Origin: Bdellovibrionales bacterium
GTDB lineage: Bacteria; Bdellovibrionota; Bdellovibrionia; Bdellovibrionales; Bdellovibrionaceae
Direction of reading: 5' to 3'
Length of the DNA stretch: 64,000 bases
NCBI GenBank assembly: GCA_016713585.1
Contig: JADJOV010000001.1
Location: 665,771-729,770, forward strand
Part shown: positions 37,567 through 45,371 of the stretch, piece after piece
How the letters are laid out: each line of letters begins with the position of its first letter
How positions within the stretch are numbered: position 1 is the first letter of the stretch
Notes under the pieces: model-generated
Database searches by the model: none
The model's input: only the letters and a program-made list of their open reading frames with translations
Told to the model about the DNA's origin: nothing
Program-made: the position numbers and the translations under genes

Positions 37567-38205
37567 ATGGATTTAGAGCTATTGATTTCAAATGAACATA
37601 AGACCTTGTTGAAACTATTTGATGCGCAGCTGGGTGTGTGTTCAAGCCTGGAAAGCTGGCGAAGTTTCATTGCTTGGTGTTTTGATTGTCTCGAAAATAA
37701 TCATCACCGAAAAGAAGAAGAGTTTATTTTTTCTGCAGTGAGGCCGGATCCAAGAATTCGCGCAGGCGGCCCGCTTTGTACCTTATACTTTGACCAGCAG
37801 ATGATTTATTCATCCATGAAGTTGGCCCAGAAAACTGTCAAGGATCTCACGGGGCAGCAACTCGACCCCTTGTGGACAGAGGATCTCAAGGCCGACCAAG
37901 TCAGTAATTCCCCACTGACAATTCCAGGCGAAGATCATGAGGCAGGGAGAATTCTTCTGCGAGGCGCGGAAATCTTAATTGAAAGCGAAGGGCAATATCC
38001 CAGACTGAACAAGTCCGCTTCAGCTGAGGGTGCGAAGAAGCAAGAAGCACTTAGAAAGTTATTTTCTGTTTATCGAGATATTCAGGTTTCTCATTTTCAG
38101 CGAGAAGAAAACTGTTTCTTAAAAATGTGCAAGACACTCCTGACCGCAGAAAGATGGCAGGAAATTTCAGCTCGAATATTGGCCAGCTATAAGTATCTTG
38201 GGTAG
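37567..38205 (+). CDS. Hemerythrin-like (HHE) domain protein
   Basis: This 212-residue helical protein has a four-helix-bundle pattern with His/Glu pairs placed as in hemerythrin-like proteins: ISNEHKTLLKLFD, ENNHHRKEEEFIFSAV, GEDHEAGRILLRGAE and SHFQREENCFLKMCK. The family binds a di-iron centre and serves in oxygen or nitric oxide sensing or iron handling. No extra domain is attached. It starts 9 bases after lspA. The 3' end overlaps a convergent barrel frame, whose true end is uncertain. Confidence 0.75.
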   Translation: MDLELLISNEHKTLLKLFDAQLGVCSSLESWRSFIAWCFDCLENNHHRKEEEFIFSAVRPDPRIRAGGPLCTLYFDQQMIYSSMKLAQKTVKDLTGQQLDPLWTEDLKADQVSNSPLTIPGEDHEAGRILLRGAEILIESEGQYPRLNKSASAEGAKKQEALRKLFSVYRDIQVSHFQREENCFLKMCKTLLTAERWQEISARILASYKYLG

Positions 38206-38862
38206 GTGGTTCTAGGTTAGGAAAAATCTTTGCGTCAGGCCGTGCGTCTAAATCGAACCCGAGAGTCGCTTTGATGTAGGTTCCGCTCATGTCAAGGTCT
38301 GGCATCGAGGTTATCACACTATTTTTATCCGCCATCCCTTTCCACATGAGGCTTTGGTAACCGGCTTCTGCCCCAACCATAAAGCCCCAAGCTTGGCGCC
38401 CGCTTCAAGACCTGCCGAGTAAGAGGATGAGGATTCTGGGGTGAGATCAGCCTTGGTTGCGCCAGATTCGACGGTCATGTTGTTTGAGTGAGAGACTCCA
38501 TAAGTCAAGAGTGGTCCCAAATAAAGCAAGGTGTTGATGATTCGGTAATTGACGACTAAGGCTGTTCGCGAGGTTGAGGTCTTAAACTCAAGGCCGCCCT
38601 GACTTAATTTAAATCCCAGATTTTCATAACGAACTCCAAATCCTACGCCGACGATTGGTATAACAAAAAGAACATCCGCTCCAATTCCATAATTGGCGGC
38701 TGCGGTAGGAAGGTCGGTCACTCCCCCAATTGAAACTTTGGACAAGTCAGGTTTGCTGGCGAGAACGCCATAGTTTACACGGGCCTCAACAATCGCCTGA
38801 GCGCTCTGGATCGTCATCAAGAAGGTGGTCGTCAATAGGATGCAAAAAATTAAGTGTTTCAT
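38051..38862 (-). CDS. Outer-membrane beta-barrel protein, one frameshift
   Basis: ATG 38862 opens a signal peptide (MKHLIFCILLTTTFLMTIQS, cut after AQA), then barrel strands (VNYGVLASKPDLSKVSIGGV, GVGFGVRYENLGFKLSQGGL, YSAGLEAGAKLGA). The frame breaks near 38378 in GCTTTATGG; adding one T continues FMVGAEAGYQSLMWKGMADK and GTYIKATLGFDLDA. The open frame then runs into the convergent hemerythrin gene to 38051 with sequence unlike a barrel, so the real stop is probably near 38215 and a second indel may hide it. It is a small outer-membrane or surface protein of unknown substrate. Confidence 0.6.
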
Positions 38863-39035
38863 GATTCCCCCACCCTCCGAGATTAGAAGATCTTTCTTTG
38901 CTCTGCACTCTAATTCTATTTGGGTCTTAAAAATTCTTTGTACTTAGGATGAGACTATAGCCTATAGTCGAGGTTTCATTTGGCCTCGGTGATTACAAGA
39001 GTGAATCCTTGGGAGAATTTGGATAGATTAATCTT

Positions 39036-40040
39036 ATGAATTCAATACAAGCTTTAATTCCAATTTCTTCCAGACAAATCTGGGACCAAGTAAATCAGGT
39101 TGTCAAAGAAAAGTGGTTTCCTCAACATGAAGGTGGAGTCAGATGTTATTCCTCCCAACTTCAGGCGTTGGCAGAGTTAGCTCTGGGGACCGGACAGTTT
39201 TTAAGTCATAAGAAAAACGTCGTTGTTGTTGGCGGCTCAAATCCCAGTTTTGAAATGTTAACTCCAAGTTTTCTTCGAGAGGGGCTCCAGGTTTTGAATC
39301 TCTTGAATCACGAGCTTCCAAGGACTCTGCCAGACGCGAAGACCTGGGTCGAGGGCCTTCCCAAGGATACCGCATACGTGCTGTTCTCTGAAGATCACGT
39401 AGTGACGGCAGAGGTTTTTTTCTGGGAGTTTTTGGACGAAGCTTTGAATGAGAAGCGAATACATAGTTTGAGGATGTCACACCATCGACACCGCGAAGAT
39501 TGCAGAACTTTAAAAGTGAGACCCTTTTCGGTCAGGATTTGTCTTTTGGACTTAAATCATGTCGTTGCGCTCACTGGTTCTAGATTTAGGACACCACCTG
39601 GGCTGGTGGCCGGAATGAATTGGGAATTGGATTTTGTGAGTCAGATAGATCATCTGTTGAATCGTCAGGACTTCATGCTTGGGCCGGAGTTGGTGAAAGA
39701 ATTTGAAGTGCAGATGGGTGAATTTGCGTTTCTAACGACAACTTCCCGTGTTTATGACCGGGCGGTGCTTTGCTTCCGCGAAATTAATTCAGATCGAATG
39801 ATCGACCATTTTCGTGGGAGGTTAGGCTTGATTGCTGGCACAAATCTGTGTTCGTGGGCTTCGTTTCGAATGATGAGCGGGTGGTGGAAACCCAGTCCGA
39901 GTCCAGAGGAGCTGCGAGGCTTGCTTTTAATTCCAGTGCTTGCGCTAAATGATAAATGTTTAATCAATGACATCAAACAACTCTATGATAAATTCGTGCG
40001 AGAGCAAAGTTGGGTCATTAAGCCAAGGGAAAAAACTTGA
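39036..40040 (+). CDS. Hypothetical protein, operon partner of recO
   Basis: This 334-residue protein has no recognised domain. It starts at ATG 39036 (MNSIQALIPISSRQIWDQVN) with no signal peptide or membrane helix, and contains an alpha/beta-looking core (HKKNVVVVGGSNPSFEMLTP, DTAYVLFSEDHVVTAEVFFW) and a Trp/Arg-rich C-terminal half (LCSWASFRMMSGWWKPSPSP). The strand-turn VVVVGGSNPSF recalls nucleotide- or PLP-dependent folds but key residues are not visible, so no activity is proposed. The stop overlaps the recO start (TTGAGCG) by 4 bases, implying co-translation. Confidence 0.6.
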   Translation: MNSIQALIPISSRQIWDQVNQVVKEKWFPQHEGGVRCYSSQLQALAELALGTGQFLSHKKNVVVVGGSNPSFEMLTPSFLREGLQVLNLLNHELPRTLPDAKTWVEGLPKDTAYVLFSEDHVVTAEVFFWEFLDEALNEKRIHSLRMSHHRHREDCRTLKVRPFSVRICLLDLNHVVALTGSRFRTPPGLVAGMNWELDFVSQIDHLLNRQDFMLGPELVKEFEVQMGEFAFLTTTSRVYDRAVLCFREINSDRMIDHFRGRLGLIAGTNLCSWASFRMMSGWWKPSPSPEELRGLLLIPVLALNDKCLINDIKQLYDKFVREQSWVIKPREKT

Positions 40041-40657
40041 GCGAGGGTGTAGGGGTTTTTTTTATTCTGAAGAAAAGTAAGTTTTCGGAATCTGATTTAA
40101 TTCTTCAAGCGCTTTCTGGGGAAGGTGAAAAGGTAAGTTTTTTTGTCAAAGGAGCCTTGCGCTCCAAAAAGAGATTTGGTGGCGGGGTGCTGGAGCCGAC
40201 TCATCTCATTGAAATTGTTTATCAGAAGGCAAGGCAGGATGGTGGTCTAAATCTTTTAAAAGAGGCCAGACTCGTTGAAGCTTTTGAGGGCCTTCGTCTA
40301 GATTATGATCGATTGGAGCTTGCTCTCTTTGCCCTTGACTGTGTGTCGAGGGTCAGTCTTGAGGGAGATCAAGACTCTCGCGTTGTGTTTCAACTACTCG
40401 GGCATCTTTTTAGGGTTCTGGACGCTCCGCCGACGCCTGATTCTGTTTTGGATTTGATCGTCTTGCGAGCCCAATTTATGGTTAAATTTCTGTACCAGCA
40501 AGGGGTTCTCACCCCCGAATCTTGGATGGAACCCTTTTTGAAAACATCCTTACACGAATCGTCTTCTTTAGTTTCCTTGAAGACTTCCGCGCTCGAACGA
40601 ATCCAAGCTCTCGAAAAAGTTGCGGCTCACTATATTCACCATGCGGACGGGGTCTAG
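40037..40657 (+). CDS. recO: DNA repair protein RecO
   Basis: A TTG start overlaps the previous gene. The 206-residue protein has the RecO N-terminal OB fold (FILKKSKFSESDLILQALSG, KVSFFVKGALRSKKRFGGGV, LEPTHLIEIVYQK) and the helical C-terminal domain (LNLLKEARLVEAFEGLRLDY; IVLRAQFMVKFLYQQGVL). RecO loads RecA onto SSB-coated single-stranded DNA in recombination repair. The C-terminal zinc-Cys cluster found in some RecO proteins is not present, which is common. It is intact. Foreign-looking DNA begins immediately downstream. Confidence 0.88.
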   Translation: MSEGVGVFFILKKSKFSESDLILQALSGEGEKVSFFVKGALRSKKRFGGGVLEPTHLIEIVYQKARQDGGLNLLKEARLVEAFEGLRLDYDRLELALFALDCVSRVSLEGDQDSRVVFQLLGHLFRVLDAPPTPDSVLDLIVLRAQFMVKFLYQQGVLTPESWMEPFLKTSLHESSSLVSLKTSALERIQALEKVAAHYIHHADGV

Positions 40658-40736
40658 CTTTCATCGTGCATAAAAGAAGCGATAGAAAACAAATTTTTGG
40701 CATTGACATGGCCTAAAAGTATGAAAATATGGCCGA

Positions 40737-41656
40737 ATGTATGCCAGACTTTTGAAACCCAAAAACGACTCTAGTTTTTTTCTCTTCGGTCCTCGGGGTA
40801 CTGGTAAAACAAGCTGGCTGAAGTTCCATTACAAAGATGCAATCTATATTGATTTGTTAAAAAGTCAGATTTACAATGATTTGCGCGTTCGTCCGGAAAG
40901 ACTCTGGGATTTGATTCCTAGAAACTATCGTGGTGCCGTCATCATTGATGAAATTCAAAAGTTGCCGCCGCTGTTGGATGAAATTCATTCAGTATCTTGA
41001 AAGCTATTTACGGGTCTGTTTGGATCAAGAGGTCCGACTCGAGGGCTTGGTGCGCAACGTTGATGACTTTGCTCGTTTTTTGGAAGCGGCCAGTTTATCA
41101 CAAGCCTCCGTTTTAAATGTAAGAAATGTCGCGACGGACGCTGGCGTCCCGCGAAAAACAGTGCAGACCTATTTTGAAATTTTGGAAGATCTTTTGATTG
41201 CGTACCGTTTGCCAGTTTTTCAAAAAAAGTCCAAGCGAGAACTGATAAAACATGACAAGTTTTTCTTTTTTGACTGCGGCTTATTTCAAACCATTCGCCC
41301 GCGGGGAATTCTTGATTCTGATTCTGAAGTCAACGTTGCCGGCCTTGAAACACTCGTATTCAGTCACCTTATTGCCAGCAATGATTTGCTGAAGTTAGGT
41401 TATGAACTTTCTTATTGGCACACAAAGAATCATATTGAAGTGGATTTCGTATTATACGGTCAACGAGGTTTGACGGCAATCGAGGTCAAATCAGCTTCCT
41501 CATTGCGCGAAGCTGACCTCGAAGGACTGCTTGAATTTCATAAAGACTATCCCAAAGCAAAGATTATTTTTTGTACGGCGGTGCTACTCAAAAAGAGGCG
41601 ATGTTCACGCCGTCAATTTGGCCGATTTTCTTGTCCGCCCTGAGGATTACATTTGA
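40737..41656 (+). pseudogene. AAA ATPase with DUF4143 domain, internal deletion and frameshift
   Basis: The N-terminal part (ATG 40737) has Walker A FLFGPRGTGKTSWLKFHYKD and Walker B GAVIIDEIQKLPPLLDEIHS, then stops near 41000. The other frame resumes directly with YLRVCLDQEVRLEGLVRNVD, DFARFLEAASLSQASVLNVR and HTKNHIEVDFVLYGQRGLTA, the DUF4143 C-terminal half with its nuclease-like EVDFVL..IEVKSA core. About a hundred residues that normally lie between IH and the YLR motif (sensor/arginine region) are missing, so this is a real deletion. The tail shifts frame again near 41595 to GDVHAVNLADFLVRPEDYI and ends at 41656. Such ATPases are widespread accessory genes of unclear role. It sits at the edge of the mobile region. 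Confidence 0.75.
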
Positions 41657-41658
41657 GT

Positions 41659-41688
41659 GAGTCATAATGTGAGTGAGTCATAATGAAA
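41659..41688. repeat. Short tandem duplication (GTGAGTCATAAT)
   Basis: GAGTGAGTCATAAT occurs twice in tandem just after the DUF4143 pseudogene. It is a small local duplication at the boundary of the accessory region. Confidence 0.6.
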
Positions 41689-41706
41689 GTGAGCTTCCGT
41701 TCTCCG

Positions 41707-41723
41707 AAGAAGTTGTTTCTAGA
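41707..41723 (+). repeat. 17-bp direct repeat, left copy
   Basis: AAGAAGTTGTTTCTAGA here recurs exactly at 43963-43979, where it directly abuts the right end of the IS6 element. The two copies enclose the first HNH module and the IS remnant. Confidence 0.7.
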
Positions 41724-41751
41724 AAGAGTGGGGAATTTGTGGATAACCCAG

Positions 41752-42793
41752 CTAGACGTTAGTCTTGTAACCCGTTATAAAGAGGTCAGCATTTTAAGAT
41801 CTCTTTTTGAGAGATCGGATTCAAATATTTGAGAATAGAAAGGGGGTCCTTCTCCCTTCACAATGAGGGGTCGGTCATCCATGACTCAGGGCCTCTTGGC
41901 CAGCCCTGAAACCCGCCGTTGGACGCTCATCGTGAGCGTCCAAACATAAACAAACAAAAAGAGTCTGATGCTGGAATCAACATCCAGCCCTGTAACGATA
42001 CTGATTGTGGAAACGGCAGAGGGTCCGGAGATTGTGAGCCTCATTCCCACCGCCGGCAAACCGAGGCTGAATATGGTCAACCTCGGTAAAATGTTTTGAC
42101 CCGCAAATCTTTCCAGTCTCTGAATCCTTAAATTGACACCCAAGATTCGGGCTCAAAATGCTTTTTTTGACCGAGGATGGAATCGGTTTCCCAGAGATAT
42201 TCTGAGTGCTTTGGCCTTTAACTTCCGCCGCGGAAGTAGACTCTGTGCTGGAAGATGGTGACTTGTGATTCTTGATGGAAGTTCTGACTGCGGTTCGCTG
42301 TTTGACATAGCGCTGAGCAAGATTCGTGATCACCTCAGCAAAGGTGGCCCCGGGCAGGGCGTGGGACAAAAGCTCCTTGGCTTGGTTTAGAATTTCTATT
42401 TGCTCTTTGCTCAAAGTTAATTCAATTCTGACAGATTCATCTTTCTGAATTTTCTGTTTGAACTGAGTCTGCGGTGTTAGGTTAAATTCCTTGGCCAATA
42501 TCAACTCACTCTCTGGCCCGGTTTTATTCTCGAGCCTTGCGAGAAGGTCACTCTTTTCACTTGGCAAAAGCTGAGTTTTGTTTTCTTTCTTGGCAAGTCT
42601 GAGGACCTGCTGAACCTGAGAAACCTGGGTTAACTTCAAGGTCCCATTTTCGATCTTGTTTCCAAGCTCTGGAACTTGCTGCATCATTCGCGCGGCATCG
42701 ATTCGCCGCTGGGCACTGGCCGGAGTGTAGCCGATCTCCTTGACCAAGTAGTCAAACAAACTGGAGCAGGCCATGGGAAGGTAGAGCTTTCGC
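41752..42793 (-). repeat. HNH repeat module, copy 1
   Basis: This block is closely similar to 52998-54014 in the same orientation. The similarity starts at TAGACGTTAG, covers about 220 bases of hairpin-rich noncoding DNA, and includes most of an HNH-endonuclease gene on the minus strand up to CCATGGGAAGGTA. The noncoding part and the middle of the gene are strongly conserved, while the last ~30 codons of the gene differ more. It is a duplicated, probably mobile or recombining unit. The two copies bracket the mur block. Confidence 0.8.
41887..41943 (+). other. Twin hairpins downstream of the HNH gene, copy 1
   Basis: Hairpin A is CAGGGC (41887-41892) with GCCCTG (41903-41908). Hairpin B is TTGGACGCTCA (41919-41929) and TGAGCGTCCAA (41933-41943) with loop TCG, a perfect 11-bp stem. 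An additional stem GATCTCT/AGAGATC lies upstream around 41799-41817. Neither A nor B is followed by a T run in either direction, so they do not look like plain terminators. Both are preserved in copy 2. Confidence 0.7.
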
Positions 42794-42969
42794 AGATCGA
42801 TCTCGATAATAATTTGCAATATTTGATGGGTCAGTTTGCGCTCTTCGGCCACTCGGTTTTTAAGTTCGCAATGGAGTTCTTCGTTTTTGAGCTTGGACAA
42901 ATTTTCACAGACAGATTGAAGTGCTTGAGATGCTTGAGCCACTTCGGAGGAGTTAAATTTTTGAGTCAT
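41977..42969 (-). CDS. HNH endonuclease, full-length copy
   Basis: ATG 42969 follows AAAGGAATCAACC. The 330-residue protein has a helical N-terminal part (residues 1-120; SSLFDYLVKEIGYTPASAQR, AARMMQQVPELGNKIENGTL), a middle region (LILAKEFNLTPQTQFKQKIQ; VRIELTLSKEQIEILNQAKE), a Ser/Thr linker and a C-terminal HNH nuclease: two Cys of a zinc knuckle (LGCQF, KICGSKH), VDHIQPRFAGGGNEAHNLRTL and CRFHNQYRYRAGC. HNH nucleases cut DNA in restriction, homing and defence contexts. Multiple related copies are common in Bdellovibrio-type genomes. It is intact, unlike the second copy at 53213-54014. Confidence 0.82.
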   Translation of the reverse strand: MTQKFNSSEVAQASQALQSVCENLSKLKNEELHCELKNRVAEERKLTHQILQIIIEIDLRKLYLPMACSSLFDYLVKEIGYTPASAQRRIDAARMMQQVPELGNKIENGTLKLTQVSQVQQVLRLAKKENKTQLLPSEKSDLLARLENKTGPESELILAKEFNLTPQTQFKQKIQKDESVRIELTLSKEQIEILNQAKELLSHALPGATFAEVITNLAQRYVKQRTAVRTSIKNHKSPSSSTESTSAAEVKGQSTQNISGKPIPSSVKKSILSPNLGCQFKDSETGKICGSKHFTEVDHIQPRFAGGGNEAHNLRTLCRFHNQYRYRAGC

Positions 42970-43068
42970 GGTTGATTCCTTTCTGGTGGTTGAAATTTCA
43001 GAAGGAGTATAGCATGGGTTCTTGGAGTGCATTTTTTAGGTTTTTTCGAATTGAAATAATCTTTAAAA

Positions 43069-43250
43069 GAGACGAAGAGATTGCGTACTAACTGTTAAAA
43101 CGGCCCCCAGTGTGGCGATCAACGAGAGGAGCCGGGACCACCACATTTTCATTTTTTTTAGTAAGTCAGGGGTCGTCTGGTGAAAGAAAAAAGGTCGTCA
43201 AGGGTAAAGCGAATGACAAAGAGCGTGATAAACAAAGTATTAAAATAGAT
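43069..43250 (-). pseudogene. Possible remnant of a membrane-protein C terminus
   Basis: Read on the minus strand, this stretch gives FINTLFITLFVIRFTLDDL, then after a frame change TPDLLKKMKMWWSRLLSLIA and TLGAVLTVSTQSLRLF before a stop. It looks like the end of an integral membrane protein, but no start or family can be identified. It occupies the gap between the HNH gene and the hexamer repeat. Low confidence. Confidence 0.25.
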
Positions 43251-43261
43251 TAAAATTATAA

Positions 43262-43318
43262 TGTAACTGTAACTGTAACTGTAACTGTAACTGTAACTGT
43301 AACTGTAACTGTAGCTGT
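43262..43318 (+). repeat. Hexanucleotide tandem repeat (TGTAAC)n
   Basis: TGTAAC is repeated about nine times, the last unit altered (TGTAGC). It lies in noncoding DNA 60 bases before the left end of the IS6 element. No promoter or reading frame is obviously tuned by it. Confidence 0.9.
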
Positions 43319-43379
43319 AAAGGGTCCGCCTTCGATCTGCAGATGCTCAAATTGATAGATAAGCTCCAATCGAATTACA

Positions 43380-43961
43380 GGTTCTGTTGCATTAATTTCA
43401 GATAAGTCAAGTTTGCAGCAATTCAGGACGCTATCTGTGTTAAGTAGGTTTAATGAAAATCAAAAGATTTAGATTTCCTAAAGATATCATATTGTTGAGC
43501 GTTCGTTGGTACCTTCACTATGGCTTCAGTTATAGAGATCTGGAAGAGATGCTTGAGGAGCGGGGTATTTTCTTAGATCACACAAGCATATGCAGGTGGG
43601 TCATTCGATTTACGCCAGTTCTGATGTCAGTTTTTTCGAACAGGAAGAGACTGATCAAAATTTTGCATGCATTGAAATTCGCCAATGCAAATAGGTGAAC
43701 AACATTCTCGAGCAAGATCACCGAAATATTAAACGTCGAACCAGGCCCATGCTTGGCTTTAAATCCTTCTGGTCAGCAAGAGTTGTCCTTGCTGGGATCG
43801 AACTTGTGAGTATGATTAAAAAGGGTCAGCTCAAAACATCAAGAAAAACTTCTTCTCTCAGTGTTGCCGATCAATTCTATTCATTGGCCGCATAAGAAAA
43901 GCTGAATTCCGAGTCCCAAATTTGCTTGTTCTGCATCCATATCAATTATTGCAACAGAACC
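43380..43961 (+). mobile_element. Internally deleted IS6-family insertion sequence
   Basis: Left end GGTTCTGTTGCATTAATTTC (from 43380) and right end CAATTATTGCAACAGAACC (to 43961) are inverted repeats; GGTTCTGTTGCA is the classic IS6-family terminus. The element is about 582 bp, shorter than the ~800 bp usual for this family, because the transposase lacks its middle. The flanking 8-mers (GAATTACA and CAAGAAGT, allowing for the exact edge) do not match, so no target duplication is visible. It can no longer move by itself. Confidence 0.85.
43453..43895 (+). pseudogene. IS6-family transposase, middle deleted
   Basis: The N-terminal 81 residues (FRFPKDIILLSVRWYLHYGF, SYRDLEEMLEERGIFLDHTS, ICRWVIRFTPVL) and, in another frame, the C-terminal ~66 residues (NNILEQDHRNIKRRTRPMLG, FKSFWSARVVLAGIELVSMI) match the ends of IS6/IS26-type transposases. 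About 80-90 residues holding the first two Asp of the DDE triad are missing; the final Glu in LEQDHR remains. The enzyme is dead. Original IS6 transposases catalyse replicative transposition and cointegrate formation, which may explain rearrangements around this locus. Confidence 0.88.
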
Positions 43962-43962
43962 C

Positions 43963-43979
43963 AAGAAGTTGTTTCTAGA
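43963..43979 (+). repeat. 17-bp direct repeat, right copy
   Basis: Exact second copy of AAGAAGTTGTTTCTAGA (first at 41707-41723), immediately outside the right IS end. The remaining stretch to mraY (43980-44135) shows only a 29-codon frame (MSGIFQNRYVKSSGCEVSLD...) with no support. Confidence 0.7.
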
Positions 43980-44135
43980 TTGGAGAGTTTAGAATGTCCG
44001 GTATTTTTCAAAATAGATATGTTAAATCAAGCGGTTGCGAAGTTTCTCTTGATTCCTTCCTCGCTTCTGTGTTATGGCTGTAAGTTCTATATTTAGTAAC
44101 CCTGAGTTTTGAACCGATAGAGGGAAAATCATCTC

Positions 44136-45212
44136 ATGCTATATCAGTGGCTCTATTCGATGGCGGATGAATTTTCGCCACTAAATCTTTTCCGTTATGT
44201 CACCTTTCGAACATTTATTGCTTTCTTTACCAGCTTTCTGGTTTGTTGGATGTGGGGTCCTTTGTTTATACGGAGGCTTAAAGAAAAGCACTTTGGACAG
44301 AGTATTCGCTCGGATGGACCTCAGGGGCATCATAAGAAAGCAGGGACTCCGACGATGGGCGGGAGTTTGATTTTGATGAGCGCTTTAATTCCTGTTTTCT
44401 TGTGGGTGGATTTGGTTAATCCACTTGTCTGGGGAGTTCTCATTGTCACCTGGGGATTTGGTTTGATCGGGTTTATTGACGACTATCTTAAAATTAGCAA
44501 AAAAAATTCGAAGGGGCTTTCTGGGAAGGTTCGATTGTTCGGAGAATTCATAATTTCCGGAGTGGTTATTTTTGTTTTGGTTAAATTTTTTAGTCTGTCC
44601 ACAGAGGTGTATATTCCCTTGTTTAAGAATGTTGGATTTGACTTGGGATATTTTTATGTTCCATTTGCCTGTTTGGTTGTGGTGGGAACTGCAAATGCGG
44701 TGAACCTCACTGATGGATTGGACGGTCTTGCAATCGTGCCGGTCATTATTAGTGCCGCGACCTTGGGGCTTTTCTCTTATGTCGCCGGACATTTGTCGAT
44801 TTCGAATTATCTTTTTATTCCCCATGTGTCAGGAGCCGCTGAGCTCACGCCAATTGCCGCGGCCATCGTTGCAGGCGGCTTGGGCTTTCTATGGTATAAC
44901 TCCTACCCTGCCCAAGTTTTTATGGGAGACGTTGGCAGCTTGAGCTTGGGCGGGTTTCTAGGAATTATGGCCGTCATTACGCGAAACGAACTTTTGATGA
45001 TGGTTTTGGGAGGAGTTTTTGTTGTTGAAGCTCTTTCTGTGATCACCCAGGTTTTTTATTTTAAGAGAACGGGCAAAAGGGTTTTCAAGATGGCTCCAAT
45101 TCATCACCATTTTGAATTGGGTGGTTTGCCAGAGACCAAAATCATTGTGCGCTTTTGGATTATTTCTATTTTGTTAGCTGTGCTCTGTCTTGCAACACTG
45201 AAGATTCGGTAG
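44136..45212 (+). CDS. mraY: Phospho-N-acetylmuramoyl-pentapeptide transferase MraY
   Basis: A 358-residue polytopic membrane enzyme with family motifs: IRSDGPQGHHKKAGTPTMGG, LIGFIDDYLKISKKNSKGLS with catalytic Asp pair, VNLTDGLDGLAIVP, and the C-terminal FKMAPIHHHFELGGLPETKI. It moves phospho-MurNAc-pentapeptide from UDP to undecaprenyl phosphate, giving lipid I, at the cytoplasmic face. It is the first gene of the peptidoglycan block here; murE and murF, which usually precede it, are absent and the upstream DNA is mobile. It is intact. Confidence 0.96.
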   Translation: MLYQWLYSMADEFSPLNLFRYVTFRTFIAFFTSFLVCWMWGPLFIRRLKEKHFGQSIRSDGPQGHHKKAGTPTMGGSLILMSALIPVFLWVDLVNPLVWGVLIVTWGFGLIGFIDDYLKISKKNSKGLSGKVRLFGEFIISGVVIFVLVKFFSLSTEVYIPLFKNVGFDLGYFYVPFACLVVVGTANAVNLTDGLDGLAIVPVIISAATLGLFSYVAGHLSISNYLFIPHVSGAAELTPIAAAIVAGGLGFLWYNSYPAQVFMGDVGSLSLGGFLGIMAVITRNELLMMVLGGVFVVEALSVITQVFYFKRTGKRVFKMAPIHHHFELGGLPETKIIVRFWIISILLAVLCLATLKIR

Positions 45213-45218
45213 CGTGCC

Positions 45219-45340
45219 TAATGAAAAAAAGTAAAGTAGATTAGCCAAAGCTAAGTAAGAATTAAGTATGTAAGAAATAAGTAAGAAATAAGAATTAAGT
45301 AAGAATTAAGCGAATAAGTAAGAATTAAGCGAAATTGAGA
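45219..45340 (+). repeat. Imperfect direct repeats (AAGTAAGAATTA) between mraY and murD
   Basis: The intergenic DNA has several copies of AAGTAAGAATTAAG and AAGTAAGAAATAAG in irregular tandem, including two copies of AAGTAAGAATTAAGCGAA. No hairpins or open frame are seen. It is probably a slippage-derived AT-rich spacer in the mur operon, perhaps holding a promoter that I cannot define. Confidence 0.7.
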
Positions 45341-45371
45341 TCGTCATCAACAAAGCAAGAGGTACATTGGA

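Noticed and set aside
41887..41943. Twin hairpins as an intrinsic terminator of the HNH gene
   Set aside because: No T run follows the stems in the direction of HNH transcription or in the other direction.
41752..42969. HNH module as an IscB/HEARO-type RNA-guided nuclease
   Set aside because: The protein has an HNH domain but no RuvC halves or bridge helix, and the hairpins lie 3' of the gene rather than 5'.
43262..43318. Hexamer array as a CRISPR or iteron array
   Set aside because: Units are contiguous with no spacers and only six bases long; no cas or replication gene is nearby.
45219..45340. AT-rich repeats as a CRISPR array or origin
   Set aside because: Repeats are irregular, unspaced and lie in a mur operon; no DnaA-box cluster was seen.
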